Positions 1 through 8,417 of a DNA stretch of 64,000 nt are shown here, piece by piece. Source of the stretch: an uncultured Vampirovibrio sp. (GTDB lineage Bacteria > Cyanobacteriota > Vampirovibrionia > Gastranaerophilales > Gastranaerophilaceae); contig CAJTLG010000001.1 of NCBI GenBank assembly GCA_910577395.1, positions 186,001 through 250,000 on the forward strand. Reading direction: 5' to 3'. A program made the translations under genes and the position numbers. The notes beneath the pieces were generated by a model that searched no databases, was not told the DNA's origin, and was given only the letters and a program-made list of their open reading frames with translations. The first letter of the stretch is position 1; each line of letters opens with the position of its first letter.

Positions 1-15
1 TCTAAAGGAGGAAAA

Positions 16-555
16 ATGCCAGTAAGTGCCATTCAAAATGTTTCTTTTGCATCTAAAAAAGCAAAAGCTGCAGAGGAAAATACTGAAAAGAAAAGTGATA
101 AATATTTTAAATGGATAAGCCAAAATCAGGTAAATGATACTTTGAAACTCTCCGTAGGAAGGGAAGTTGAAGACGGTAAGTATAAAGCTGCAAGCGGAGC
201 CGCTGTTTTAGGTGCCTTTGTTGCCGGTATGACAAGTTGGTTTAAGACTTTAAAGGTAATGGATTTGGCTTTTGATGCAAAAATGCTTGCAGGCGAGCCT
301 GTAGTTGATGCGGCTAAAGTTGGCAATATTGGAAAACAAATGGCTAAAAATAAAAACATAGCTAAGGGTGCATTTTTTGTAACTCTTGGTTTATTGGCTA
401 TTTCCACTTTTATAGAAAACACAAATAAGGCAAAAGCCAATGCAACAGCCCGCCAGAGAGGTTTCTCTACAATACAGGACATGGCTAGTATGAAAAAAAA
501 TGAAGAAGTATACGAAAAAACCGATGCCATATATAACAATTTTATAAAATCATAA
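16..555 (+). CDS. Hypothetical two-helix membrane protein with N-terminal VSFAS motif
   Basis: I do not recognise the family. The 179-residue protein starts at an ATG six bases after a strong AAAGGAGG ribosome-binding site. Its N-terminus carries NVSFASKK at residues 8-15, matching the short [ST]-F-x-[GAS] motif seen in several other unknown proteins of this window. A lysine-rich stretch follows. Two hydrophobic segments lie at about 58-74 and 117-134, separated by a charged segment with several Lys, so a two-pass inner-membrane hairpin is likely. The C-terminal 40 residues are charged and probably cytoplasmic. No catalytic motif is visible. The gene is followed by a hairpin terminator and converges with the next gene. 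The upstream neighbour lies outside the window, so operon membership is unknown. Confidence 0.75.
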   Translation: MPVSAIQNVSFASKKAKAAEENTEKKSDKYFKWISQNQVNDTLKLSVGREVEDGKYKAASGAAVLGAFVAGMTSWFKTLKVMDLAFDAKMLAGEPVVDAAKVGNIGKQMAKNKNIAKGAFFVTLGLLAISTFIENTNKAKANATARQRGFSTIQDMASMKKNEEVYEKTDAIYNNFIKS

Positions 556-577
556 AAAAGAAAAAACCGTAATAATT

Positions 578-615
578 AAATGCCTGTTTGAATATTATTT
601 TCAACAGGCATTTTT
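578..615 (+). terminator. Rho-independent terminator of the first gene
   Basis: An 11-bp perfect stem (AAATGCCTGTT at 578-588 pairing with AACAGGCATTT at 603-613) is followed by a T run. It lies 23 bases after the stop codon, between two convergent genes, and may also stop transcription from the other side. Confidence 0.85.
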
Positions 616-657
616 GTGTATAAAAACTTCATTTTGGACTTTGTTGTCTTTGGTTTT

Positions 658-1725
658 CTATAAAACCTTGTGCACAAATTCGGCCAATTCTTCTTCGTCT
701 ATTTTTATCAGCTCTCCTGCCTCATTTGCTTTAAGGAAATATTTTGTATGTACGTGCTCTTCGTGGGCTGTAGAGAGTCCGTCTTTAGAAATTAAATCAA
801 CATGTATCTTTTTTATATCATCCGCAAAACCTGTTATTCTTCCTTCGCTGTCAAATTCTACAACTGGTCCTGCTTTTTTCCTTGTCAATTTAATTCTTTT
901 TCCGCTTTCAGCAGGAAAAAAATATTCACTTTTAGTGTCTCTGGCATTTCTATAGAATGTTTTTGGTAAATCATTTACAACTTCTAATACTGTACCGTTT
1001 TCATTGTATATATAGCCATTTTTTTTGATTTGCAATTCTTTAAATTTTGTTTTTCGGAATTCAGGTTCCATATCACAGTTGTTTTGCAATCTGCATGAGG
1101 TTATTTTGCCATCTTGTATCGTTGTTGTAAAAATTGTATTTTGTACACCTTTGTCAGGTTTTGATATCTGGATTTGTTCTAATGTATATTTACTGTCCGA
1201 GGGTATAAAGGTACCCATTATTGTATGTTTTTTCTTAACTAAGGTTAATATTTTTCTTCCCTGTTCATCCGGTGCTATGTCGGATAAATCAGCATCAGCA
1301 TAGCGTTTTACGTATTTTTCGGCACGTTTATACATGTCAAGTGCTCTGTCTTTTGTTTCTTCAATGTTTCTTAATACGTTTTCTACACGGATTACAAAAT
1401 CATTTCCGGCTTTTATGCGTACCCCCGCATTTATTGCCTCAATGCCTTCATCAGATAAAATTTCTCTTGCTGCAGGGGCCTTTTTGCCCTTTGAAATTCC
1501 TAAAAAGGTTAATACAGCAAGTGCACCAAGTCCGACGGCACCAATAATTAATTTTTTCTTATTAATTTCCTTTCCAGCAAATGTAACAGTATCGCCGTTT
1601 TCCAAACCCTTATTATCCACATTTTGGGTGGCTGTACTTGTATTTACAGCATTCTGTGCCGGCTGCAAATTAAAATTTGGCGCCTGATATAGCTGCTCAA
1701 AGGTTTTTAAGCCGGCTGCACTCAT
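658..1725 (-). CDS. Membrane protein of the TFAELY/INKKK family (paralogue 1)
   Basis: One of three paralogues in the window (others at 36528-37523 and 61279-62871). Starting at the ATG at 1725, chosen because GAGGA lies five bases upstream and because the paralogues begin at the same place, it has 355 residues. The shared N-terminal module is TFEQLY at 8-13, VDNK at 36-39, GDTVTFAGKEINKKK at 44-58, then a transmembrane helix at about 59-77. Lysines just before the helix predict an N-in, C-out single-pass protein. The remaining 275 residues differ from the paralogues; they contain a helical charged part and then beta-rich stretches with repeated E/D-x-x-G turns (YNENGTV, EFDSEGRI). No enzyme motif is visible. 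A sigma-70-type promoter lies just upstream, divergent from gyrA. Function unknown. Confidence 0.8.
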   Translation of the reverse strand: MSAAGLKTFEQLYQAPNFNLQPAQNAVNTSTATQNVDNKGLENGDTVTFAGKEINKKKLIIGAVGLGALAVLTFLGISKGKKAPAAREILSDEGIEAINAGVRIKAGNDFVIRVENVLRNIEETKDRALDMYKRAEKYVKRYADADLSDIAPDEQGRKILTLVKKKHTIMGTFIPSDSKYTLEQIQISKPDKGVQNTIFTTTIQDGKITSCRLQNNCDMEPEFRKTKFKELQIKKNGYIYNENGTVLEVVNDLPKTFYRNARDTKSEYFFPAESGKRIKLTRKKAGPVVEFDSEGRITGFADDIKKIHVDLISKDGLSTAHEEHVHTKYFLKANEAGELIKIDEEELAEFVHKVL

Positions 1726-1743
1726 TGTATTCCTCGTTTTCGT

Positions 1744-1773
1744 GTTATATGTTGCACATATAAGGTTCTTCAA
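1744..1773 (-). promoter_or_regulatory. Promoter of the 658-1725 gene
   Basis: On the minus strand TTGAAG (1773-1768) and TATAAC (1749-1744) are separated by 18 bases. The hexamers fit a housekeeping sigma promoter 19 bases upstream of the start codon; an SD sequence GAGGA lies between. Confidence 0.55.
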
Positions 1774-1842
1774 CGGAATTTTTTGTTATTTTTGAACTGC
1801 TTTGTCTGTTTTTTGTTACATTTTTTTACAGATGTTACCGGT

Positions 1843-1871
1843 TTGTCATGCCTTTTTATTTGTTGTAAAAT
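1843..1871 (+). promoter_or_regulatory. Promoter of gyrA
   Basis: TTGTCA (1843-1848), a 17-base spacer and TAAAAT (1866-1871) form a good housekeeping promoter. The predicted start near 1878 would give a leader of about 27 bases containing the GAAGGAG ribosome-binding site. Confidence 0.65.
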
Positions 1872-1904
1872 GTCGTTATACAGGACTTTTGAAGGAGTTT
1901 AGTT

Positions 1905-4457
1905 TTGAGTCAGACAAATTTATTCGACCATGGAAAAATTGTACCTATTAATATAAGAGATGAGATGAAGCGCTCGTATATTGATTATGCGATGAGCGTT
2001 ATTGTCGGGCGCGCCCTTCCGGATGTTCGGGACGGGCTGAAACCGGTTCACAGACGTATTTTGTTTGCCATGAACGAACTTGGCATGACACCTGATAAGC
2101 CGTTTAAAAAATGTGCAAGAATTGTCGGTGAAGTTCTTGGTAAATACCATCCTCACGGTGATACGGCGGTGTATGAGGCCCTTGTCAGAATGGCGCAGGA
2201 TTTTTCAACCAGATATCTGACGGTTGACGGTCATGGAAACTTTGGCTCTGTAGACGGCGACGGCGCTGCCGCTATGAGGTACACAGAAGCAAAGATGCAC
2301 AAGATAACTACATCTATGCTTGCTGATATTGATTGCGAAACTGTTGAATTTACCCCAAACTTTGACGGTTCTTTGGTAGAACCCACCGTATTGCCTGTTC
2401 GTTTACCGATGCTTTTATTGAATGGTGTATCGGGTATTGCGGTTGGTATGGCAACAAATATTCCACCTCATAATTTGTGCGAAATTGTGGACGGTACAAT
2501 AGCCTTAATCGATAATCCCGCAATTACAATTGACGGCCTTATGGAGTATGTTAAGGGGCCTGATTTCCCTACGGCTGCAACAATCATAGGTACTTCAGAA
2601 ATCAAAAAAGCCTATGAAACGGGCCGCGGCTCAATCAAAATGTCTGCAGTATCCACAATTGAAGAAATTCAAGGCGGTGCAGGCAGACAATCAAGAACTG
2701 CAATTATTGTGACAGAGATTCCTTATCAGGTAAATAAAGCTGCCCTTATTGAAAAGATAGCAGAACTTGTTAAAGAAGGTAAAATTAACGGCATATCTGA
2801 TTTAAGAGATGAATCCGACAGGGACGGTATGCGTATTGTTATTGAATTAAAACGTGATGCTAAACCTGATGTTGTAAGAAATAATTTATATAAACAAACA
2901 GCTCTTTTGAGTTCTTTCGGCGTGAATATGGTAGCCCTTGTTGGCCAACAGCCAAGGCTTTTAAACCTTTATGAGGTGTTGAACGAATTTGTGGAACACA
3001 GGGTTGAAGTTATAACAAGAAGGACTCTGTATTTCTTAAAGAAGGCAAAAGCAAGAGCGCACATTTTAGAAGGTTTGATGATTGCTCTAAATGCCCTTGA
3101 TGAGGTTATTGAGCTTATTAAAAAATCTAAAAACACTGAAGAGGCCCGCGAAGGCTTAATCAGCCGTTTTGGCCTTGATATTGACCAAGCGAATGCTATT
3201 CTTGAAATGCAATTAAGGCGTTTAACCGGTCTGGAACAGGATAAAATCAGGGCTGAATATGATGAGTTAATGAGAAAAATTGCCGAATATGAGGCGATAC
3301 TTGCAGACAGGCAAAAGATTTTAAGCATAATCAAACAAGAGCTTATTGAAGATAAAGAAAAATTTGGCGATGACCGTAAGACCCAAATCCTACCTGAGCA
3401 AGGCGAATTGAATATTGAAGATTTAACCCCAAATACTGCTATGGCTGTGTTTATTACACGCCAGGGATATATTAAAAGGATTTCCCTTGATACATTTGAA
3501 AGACAAAACCGTGCAACAAGGGGTAAGGGCGGCATGAAGACCAAAGAGGATGATGATGTTGACCATTTCTTTACTGCCATGATGCATGATAAGGTGCTGT
3601 TCTTTTCGTCAAAGGGTGTGGTATACAGCCTGAATGTGTATGATTTCCCTGAAGGTTCACGCCAATCTAAGGGATTGCCGATTATAAATGTATTACCTAT
3701 TGAGCAAAACGAAACTATAACCGCAGTCGTGCCGGTTAAGAGTTTTGATGCCGAAACCAATTTAATAATGCTTACAAAAGCCGGCTATATCAAGCGTATC
3801 AGCCTTGATAATTTCTCAAACATCCGCCGTAACGGTATTATAGCTATTGGTCTTGAAGAAAATGATACGCTGAATTGGGTAAAACTGGCGCAGGACAAGG
3901 ATGAAATTATAATTGGTACAAGCTGCGGTATGGCAATCAGGTTTGCAATTTCAGACTTAAGGCCGCTAGGACGTTCTGCACGCGGTGTAAACTCTATGAA
4001 ACTGCGCACAGGCGATACTATAATAGGCTGTGATGTTGTACCTAGAGACTATGATGCGGATTTACTAGTGCTCACAAGTGACGGTTTTGGAAAACGTTCA
4101 AAACTATCTGAATTTAGGCCTCAAAACCGCGGCGGACTTGGCTTAATTGCAACTAAATTTAAATCAGCATCTTCAAGACTTGTAGCCCTTACGATTGTTG
4201 AAGAAAAAGATGAAATTATGGTTGTAAGCGCAAATGGCGTAGTAACAAGAGTTAGCGCGTCATCAATTTCAAGACAGGGCCGTCCTGCTACAGGTGTTAA
4301 GGTTCAAAACCTTGGCGAAAACGATTATGTGGTTTCAGTGAACAAGATTGTTGAACCCGATGAAGATGAGGCGCTTAAAAGAGCTGCATCAGGCGTTGCA
4401 ACCCGGGAAACCAATCCTGACGAGGCCTCTCAGGGGACATTTAATTTAGAAGAGTAA
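1905..4457 (+). CDS. gyrA: DNA gyrase subunit A
   Basis: GyrA of 850 residues, the breakage-rejoining subunit of the A2B2 gyrase that introduces negative supercoils. The start is TTG, set by GAAGGAG seven bases upstream; no ATG fits. The N-terminal part shows the winged-helix CAP domain, the quinolone-determining region (YHPHGDTAVYEALVRMAQ, residues 81-98) and the catalytic tyrosine Y126 in AAMRYTE. The C-terminal domain contains six repeated blades with the GyrA-box position near residue 534 reading QNRATRGKGG, a divergent form of QRRGGKG. An acidic tail ends the protein. The E. coli Ser83 and Asp87 positions are Thr87 and Glu91 here. gyrB is not in the window. It stands alone with its own promoter and terminator. 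ParC is the only reasonable alternative; the GyrA-box-like sequence and length favour GyrA. Confidence 0.95.
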   Translation: MSQTNLFDHGKIVPINIRDEMKRSYIDYAMSVIVGRALPDVRDGLKPVHRRILFAMNELGMTPDKPFKKCARIVGEVLGKYHPHGDTAVYEALVRMAQDFSTRYLTVDGHGNFGSVDGDGAAAMRYTEAKMHKITTSMLADIDCETVEFTPNFDGSLVEPTVLPVRLPMLLLNGVSGIAVGMATNIPPHNLCEIVDGTIALIDNPAITIDGLMEYVKGPDFPTAATIIGTSEIKKAYETGRGSIKMSAVSTIEEIQGGAGRQSRTAIIVTEIPYQVNKAALIEKIAELVKEGKINGISDLRDESDRDGMRIVIELKRDAKPDVVRNNLYKQTALLSSFGVNMVALVGQQPRLLNLYEVLNEFVEHRVEVITRRTLYFLKKAKARAHILEGLMIALNALDEVIELIKKSKNTEEAREGLISRFGLDIDQANAILEMQLRRLTGLEQDKIRAEYDELMRKIAEYEAILADRQKILSIIKQELIEDKEKFGDDRKTQILPEQGELNIEDLTPNTAMAVFITRQGYIKRISLDTFERQNRATRGKGGMKTKEDDDVDHFFTAMMHDKVLFFSSKGVVYSLNVYDFPEGSRQSKGLPIINVLPIEQNETITAVVPVKSFDAETNLIMLTKAGYIKRISLDNFSNIRRNGIIAIGLEENDTLNWVKLAQDKDEIIIGTSCGMAIRFAISDLRPLGRSARGVNSMKLRTGDTIIGCDVVPRDYDADLLVLTSDGFGKRSKLSEFRPQNRGGLGLIATKFKSASSRLVALTIVEEKDEIMVVSANGVVTRVSASSISRQGRPATGVKVQNLGENDYVVSVNKIVEPDEDEALKRAASGVATRETNPDEASQGTFNLEE

Positions 4458-4524
4458 TTTAACTGACTTTGTATAAATGTCTTGAGTGCCAAAACATTCT
4501 GATGCCTAGTATTTATAGATTTTT

Positions 4525-4558
4525 AGCCCGTGCTAATCTTTTATTGGCGCGGGTTTTT
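4525..4558 (+). terminator. Terminator of gyrA
   Basis: CCCGTGC (4527-4533) pairs with GCGCGGG (4547-4553), with one G-T pair, and is followed by TTTTT (4554-4558). It lies about 70 bases after the gyrA stop codon. Confidence 0.85.
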
Positions 4559-4902
4559 AGTAATTGAAAATATTATATTTGCTGCTATACTTGTGTTTCA
4601 TTTGTTTTTTACTGGCTTTTATACAGGTTGCCCTTAAAAACCTTTGAGTACTCCGTTTTTAAGCGTGCAAAAACCCGTAATTGCATACAGTAACAGCTTT
4701 TTAGGTATATATTTTTAGATAACAGTGTTTAAAATTTTGTATTTTTTTAAATATTTTTTTAGGTCATAATCCAAAAAAGCTCATACTGTAAGCTTTTCAA
4801 GCGTGTAAAACCGGTTTAAATTCTTGCTGTGCAAGCTTTTGAGTTGTTTTTAATACGCAAGGCATCCTAAATAAAAATACACGCACAAAAGCTATTTTGT
4901 TA
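4559..4902. other. Gene-free region between gyrA and bamA with degenerate internal repeats
   Basis: No convincing coding frame. Two imperfect copies of a block are visible: TTTTTAAGCGTGCAAAAACC near 4657-4676 resembles TTTTCAAGCGTGTAAAACC near 4794-4812, and CATACAGTAACAGCTTTTT near 4684-4702 resembles CATACTGTAAGCTTTT near 4782-4797. AAAAGCT (4775-4781) and AGCTTTT (4791-4797) form a hairpin followed on the minus strand by a T run, which may be the bamA terminator although it is over 100 bases past the bamA stop. Nothing else is supported. Confidence 0.5.
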
Positions 4903-6861
4903 TTACAGCATATCACCCATACCAAAAGTGAAGAAACCGCCGCTTCTTGAGCCCTTGGTATTTGTAAGCGGAATACCGTAATCAAGGTTGATTGACCCTA
5001 AACCGGGTATAAACAATCTAAGCCCAACACCCGCTGATACTGCGTATCCCGGCCTATCATAAAGCCTATCCGTAAGTGTAGTGCCAAAAATCTTTCCGCC
5101 GTCTACAAAGCCCGCTATTCTTATATTGTTCAGGAATGAATTGGTTGTAACCCTGTCCAGGAACGGGATTGGGAAACGGAATTCCGCACTGCCCGACATA
5201 AAACCGTTACCGGAGCCTACATCCGCTATGTTAAATCCGCGCAATGAATAAGGGCCGCCAAGTGTATAAGCCGCAAACTCAGGCAAATCGCCGTTTATTT
5301 TTCCGCCGCCCCGCGCAGTCAGCACCAGAGAAGACTTTCTGCCTGCAGGTATAAATTTCTTTAAAACGCCGTTTAATTTTCCGTAACTATCCGCACCAGA
5401 GAAACTCAAAGCCTCTTCCAGACTGACTTTTGCCAATACTCCGCGGCGTGTATTTATGATACTGTCTCTTGTATCATAAGTAACCGCCGGTGTAACCTTG
5501 GCGTAAAATCCGCCGTCAAGCTGCTTTTCACGCTCTGAAAGTGAAATACCATGCTTATTAAACAGGTTTGCAATCTCTGTCCCGTCACCCTCTTTCAGGT
5601 GAATATTTTCAACCCCGAAACTAAAGCTGCCTGACAGGTTTTTAGATTTTTCAAATGCTCTTGAAATGGTGATATCGCCGCCGTATCTTTCTTCAATTGC
5701 AAGCGGCACTTGGTAGCTGCCAAAATTTCTTACAAAAGCTCTGAAACCAAGGGATTGGTTATCAGCCTTAAAATGAGGCTCAAGAAAAGATAGCTCCGCC
5801 TGCAGGTTTGCACGGTTTACAACGCTTGAATCGTGCATAAGTATGCCGGTTCCGGCTATTAGATTTAAATTAAGTTTTTGTCCTAAACCTCTGAAGTTAT
5901 TTTCACCAAATCCGACAGAGCCGAAAAACCCGGAGCTTGAATCTATGCCGACACCAAGGGAAACCCTGCCGGTTCTTTGCTCGTCAAGGCTTACTATAAT
6001 ATCGTATAATCCGGTTTCTTCGTTTAATTTTATATCTCTTTGAACATCCTTAAAAGCCTGGGTGCCCATAAGGCGCATAATATCGGCACGCATAAGGTTT
6101 TCATTGTATACCTCGCCGGGTGTTTGTAAAATATTTCTTTTAACTATAAAATCTTTTGTCTTATGGTTTCCTTCAACCTTGATATCGCCGATAACGCCTT
6201 CGTTAATTTTTATGGTTATAAAATTATCAGGGTCGTCACTAACGCCTGTTACGCGGGCTAAAATATATCCTTTGCTTGCATAAAGCTCGTGAATATTTTC
6301 TATGGCGGAATTTATCGCAAGGATGTTTTGAGGTTTACCTTCAAGCTTTTTTAAAACCTCCATAATTTCAAATGTACTGAGGCTTTCGTTCCCTGTTACA
6401 AAAAAGCCTTCTATTGGCGGATTTTCCTCTACGATAATTCTAAGCTTAACATTGCCGTCATCAAGCTTAATTGGTAAAGCCCTTATATTTTGGGTAAAAT
6501 ATCCTGATTTATATAGTTTCCCTAAATCATTTGCAACATTTTTTCTGTTGAACGGATACCCTTCTTTAGAGCTTAACTGTCCCTTTATAAAGCCGGTTTC
6601 AACAAGGTTATTGCCGTATATTTCAACCTCTTTGATGTGTACGGCACTGGTTTCCGTGTATTCACTGTCCTCATCTTCTATATAAACGGCATCTTCCGTT
6701 TGTTCTTCAGATGCGGCATTATTAGTATCTTTTATGGTTTCGGTCTTTTGCTTATTTTTTTTAAACGGGTTTTTGAATTCAAATGCAAAAACCACACCTT
6801 CACTTAAAAGAAGGCTGCATGTTAATACTGATGCTAAAATAACTTTATAAAATCTTTTCAT
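4903..6861 (-). CDS. bamA: Outer-membrane protein assembly factor BamA/Omp85
   Basis: A 652-residue Omp85-family protein that folds and inserts beta-barrel proteins into the outer membrane. Residues 1-27 are a signal peptide (K/R start, hydrophobic core, ending VFA). A short charged, acidic linker follows, then about three POTRA repeats, the first starting at VHIKEVEIYGNNLVET, and a 16-strand barrel from about residue 310. Barrel landmarks are the VGFGENNFRGLGQ and LRGFN segments (the latter resembling the conserved VRGF/Y lid motif in loop 6). Three POTRA domains resemble cyanobacterial Omp85 rather than the five of proteobacterial BamA. The protein ends FTFGMGDML, so the terminal residue is not the usual aromatic. 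Start ATG has GGAA upstream and a strong promoter. It is monocistronic in view. A TamA-like role is less likely. Confidence 0.9.
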   Translation of the reverse strand: MKRFYKVILASVLTCSLLLSEGVVFAFEFKNPFKKNKQKTETIKDTNNAASEEQTEDAVYIEDEDSEYTETSAVHIKEVEIYGNNLVETGFIKGQLSSKEGYPFNRKNVANDLGKLYKSGYFTQNIRALPIKLDDGNVKLRIIVEENPPIEGFFVTGNESLSTFEIMEVLKKLEGKPQNILAINSAIENIHELYASKGYILARVTGVSDDPDNFITIKINEGVIGDIKVEGNHKTKDFIVKRNILQTPGEVYNENLMRADIMRLMGTQAFKDVQRDIKLNEETGLYDIIVSLDEQRTGRVSLGVGIDSSSGFFGSVGFGENNFRGLGQKLNLNLIAGTGILMHDSSVVNRANLQAELSFLEPHFKADNQSLGFRAFVRNFGSYQVPLAIEERYGGDITISRAFEKSKNLSGSFSFGVENIHLKEGDGTEIANLFNKHGISLSEREKQLDGGFYAKVTPAVTYDTRDSIINTRRGVLAKVSLEEALSFSGADSYGKLNGVLKKFIPAGRKSSLVLTARGGGKINGDLPEFAAYTLGGPYSLRGFNIADVGSGNGFMSGSAEFRFPIPFLDRVTTNSFLNNIRIAGFVDGGKIFGTTLTDRLYDRPGYAVSAGVGLRLFIPGLGSINLDYGIPLTNTKGSRSGGFFTFGMGDML

Positions 6862-6899
6862 TAAATTCCATTTATGAACTTTAAATATGATTTAATACA

Positions 6900-6928
6900 A
6901 TTATACTGTTAAAAAAACCAAGTTACAA
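6900..6928 (-). promoter_or_regulatory. Promoter of bamA
   Basis: On the minus strand TTGTAA (6928-6923), a 17-base spacer and a consensus TATAAT (6905-6900). The leader would be about 30 bases. Confidence 0.7.
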
Positions 6929-7109
6929 CAATAAATGAAAATTTTACAATATTTATCCTAATTTATTCATTCTTATTATCTTTCTTTGAAAATATTGTAC
7001 TTAATGGTTACAAATATTTACAAAAGTTTTGCAACCTTCACAATTTGATAATTCATGGAAATTTGTGCTTTAATATTATTAGTTTAAAAGTTGGTTGGAG
7101 TTATACGTT

Positions 7110-7811
7110 TTGGATTTAGCCGGTAACCACAGAAAACTTATCGAGGAAACTATACGGGCAAACGGGCGTTATTGGGGCAATGAAGATTTGCTTGAGGCCT
7201 TTTGTTCTGATGTATATAAAAAATCATATCTTCTTCTTGATTCTGTTTCAAATATTGATAATTTGAAATCGTATTTAGAAAAGGTTGTGGATACATCTGT
7301 TTCAAGTGTTTTAAAGCAAAATGGCAGGGATGATACTCCAAGGCAGCGGCCTGATAAATCCGAAATCCAAATGGATATACTTGAAGATAATAAAATCAAA
7401 GAACGGATAGTTAAAGAAACAAATATTACAGAAGCCCAGCTTGAGCAGGCAACAAAGCTTAATAAACGCACGCCGGGTATTCATCTTTTAAAAGAAGAAC
7501 AAATTGTATCCCTGAAAACCGAAGGGCAAAATACGGTAAAAGAATTGGGCGGAGATGTTTTTGGTGATATTGATGACCCAAAAATCCAGTTTCCTGATAC
7601 TACAATAAAAGAAACAGTTATAAACCGTATTATGTCTATTGTGTATGAAATACACACAAGGTACCCTGAAAAAAGTTATTTTCAAATTTTTTACGCTCGT
7701 CATGCCCGCCTCAAAAAGCAGGCAAGTATTGCAACAGAGCTCAATATCACCCAGGGTGAGCTTAGCAAAAGATATTTTGAGCTTATAAAACTTGTAAAAG
7801 AGCGCCTGTAA
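7110..7811 (+). CDS. Sigma-factor-like DNA-binding protein, function unknown
   Basis: A 233-residue protein of uncertain family. The TTG at 7110 is preferred over the TTG at 7095 because GGAG sits nine bases before it. Residues 1-70 (after MDLAGNH) form a helical segment (GNEDLLEAFCSDVYKKSYLL ... LKSYLEKVVDTSVSSVLKQN) that resembles region 2 of extracytoplasmic sigma factors. A poorly conserved acidic middle follows. The last 60 residues (YPEKSYFQIFYARHARLKKQ ... ELNITQGELSKRYFELIKLV) read like a region-4 helix-turn-helix. The spacing between the two is longer than in a usual ECF sigma factor. A role as an alternative sigma factor or an RNA-polymerase-binding regulator is inference. A possible promoter (TTGATA, 18 bases, TTTAAT) lies upstream. 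No anti-sigma gene is next to it. Confidence 0.6.
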   Translation: MDLAGNHRKLIEETIRANGRYWGNEDLLEAFCSDVYKKSYLLLDSVSNIDNLKSYLEKVVDTSVSSVLKQNGRDDTPRQRPDKSEIQMDILEDNKIKERIVKETNITEAQLEQATKLNKRTPGIHLLKEEQIVSLKTEGQNTVKELGGDVFGDIDDPKIQFPDTTIKETVINRIMSIVYEIHTRYPEKSYFQIFYARHARLKKQASIATELNITQGELSKRYFELIKLVKERL

Positions 7812-7817
7812 TAGCCT

Positions 7818-8417
7818 TTAAATCTTTAAACCGCCTGAATTCTGATAAACTTTTGGTGTGCCCATAGCATATGTTTTTGCAAAATAAGGCTGTGTTCTTG
7901 AGCTATATATATCGGCAGGCAGTGTATCAGGTTTTACGGGGTTATTTTTGTCGGATTTTGTTTTCATATATGCGCCAAAAGCATTTCTTACAATCGGTGT
8001 TAATATGCAGGTTGAAACAACTCCGCCAAGTATTGCGGCACCGGTTTTTAAGTTGTTGCCAAGCTTTGTGTATTCTTTTATATTTTCTGTATAATCAAGT
8101 ATCTGCCCCATTTCGTTTTTAAGGCTGATAGGAAGTTTACCTTTTTTATTTGGCTTTGCAAGTTTTTCGGCCCAATTCATTAAATTGGTGGTAACAACGG
8201 CGTACATACCTATATTTGCAGCACCGTCCATAATTTCTTGCGGAATAAGGAATTTCTTTTCTTCTTTTGAAAGCTCTTTGTTTTTTGCAAGCCCGAAAGT
8301 TTGTGCCGCAGAGGCTAAAAACCACCCCAGTGCCGCCGTTACAAATAAAAAGTTTGCATTGTTGTCCTTATCGAACCAACCCATGAAACATTGTTGTGCT
8401 TTATTTATTAAGCCCAT
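7818..8417 (-). CDS. Hypothetical membrane protein, second of a tandem pair
   Basis: A 199-residue protein with three hydrophobic segments at about 22-42, 64-80 and 125-148 and a polar C-terminal tail. Its start overlaps the end of the upstream gene by ten bases and has a strong AGGAGG site, so the two are co-translated. It can be lined up by eye with that upstream protein: both have a first helix after a short polar tail, a second helix after a charged loop, and a third beginning K-[HT]-x-A-G/A-x-[IL]-x-G. This suggests an old tandem duplication that has diverged greatly. No catalytic motif and no known family recognised. The opposite strand ends convergently seven bases away. Confidence 0.7.
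   Translation of the reverse strand: MGLINKAQQCFMGWFDKDNNANFLFVTAALGWFLASAAQTFGLAKNKELSKEEKKFLIPQEIMDGAANIGMYAVVTTNLMNWAEKLAKPNKKGKLPISLKNEMGQILDYTENIKEYTKLGNNLKTGAAILGGVVSTCILTPIVRNAFGAYMKTKSDKNNPVKPDTLPADIYSSRTQPYFAKTYAMGTPKVYQNSGGLKI

Noticed and set aside
2969..3760. 263-codon open frame antisense to gyrA
   Set aside because: Lies entirely inside gyrA on the other strand, has no SD or family-like sequence and is explained as a shadow of gyrA codon use.
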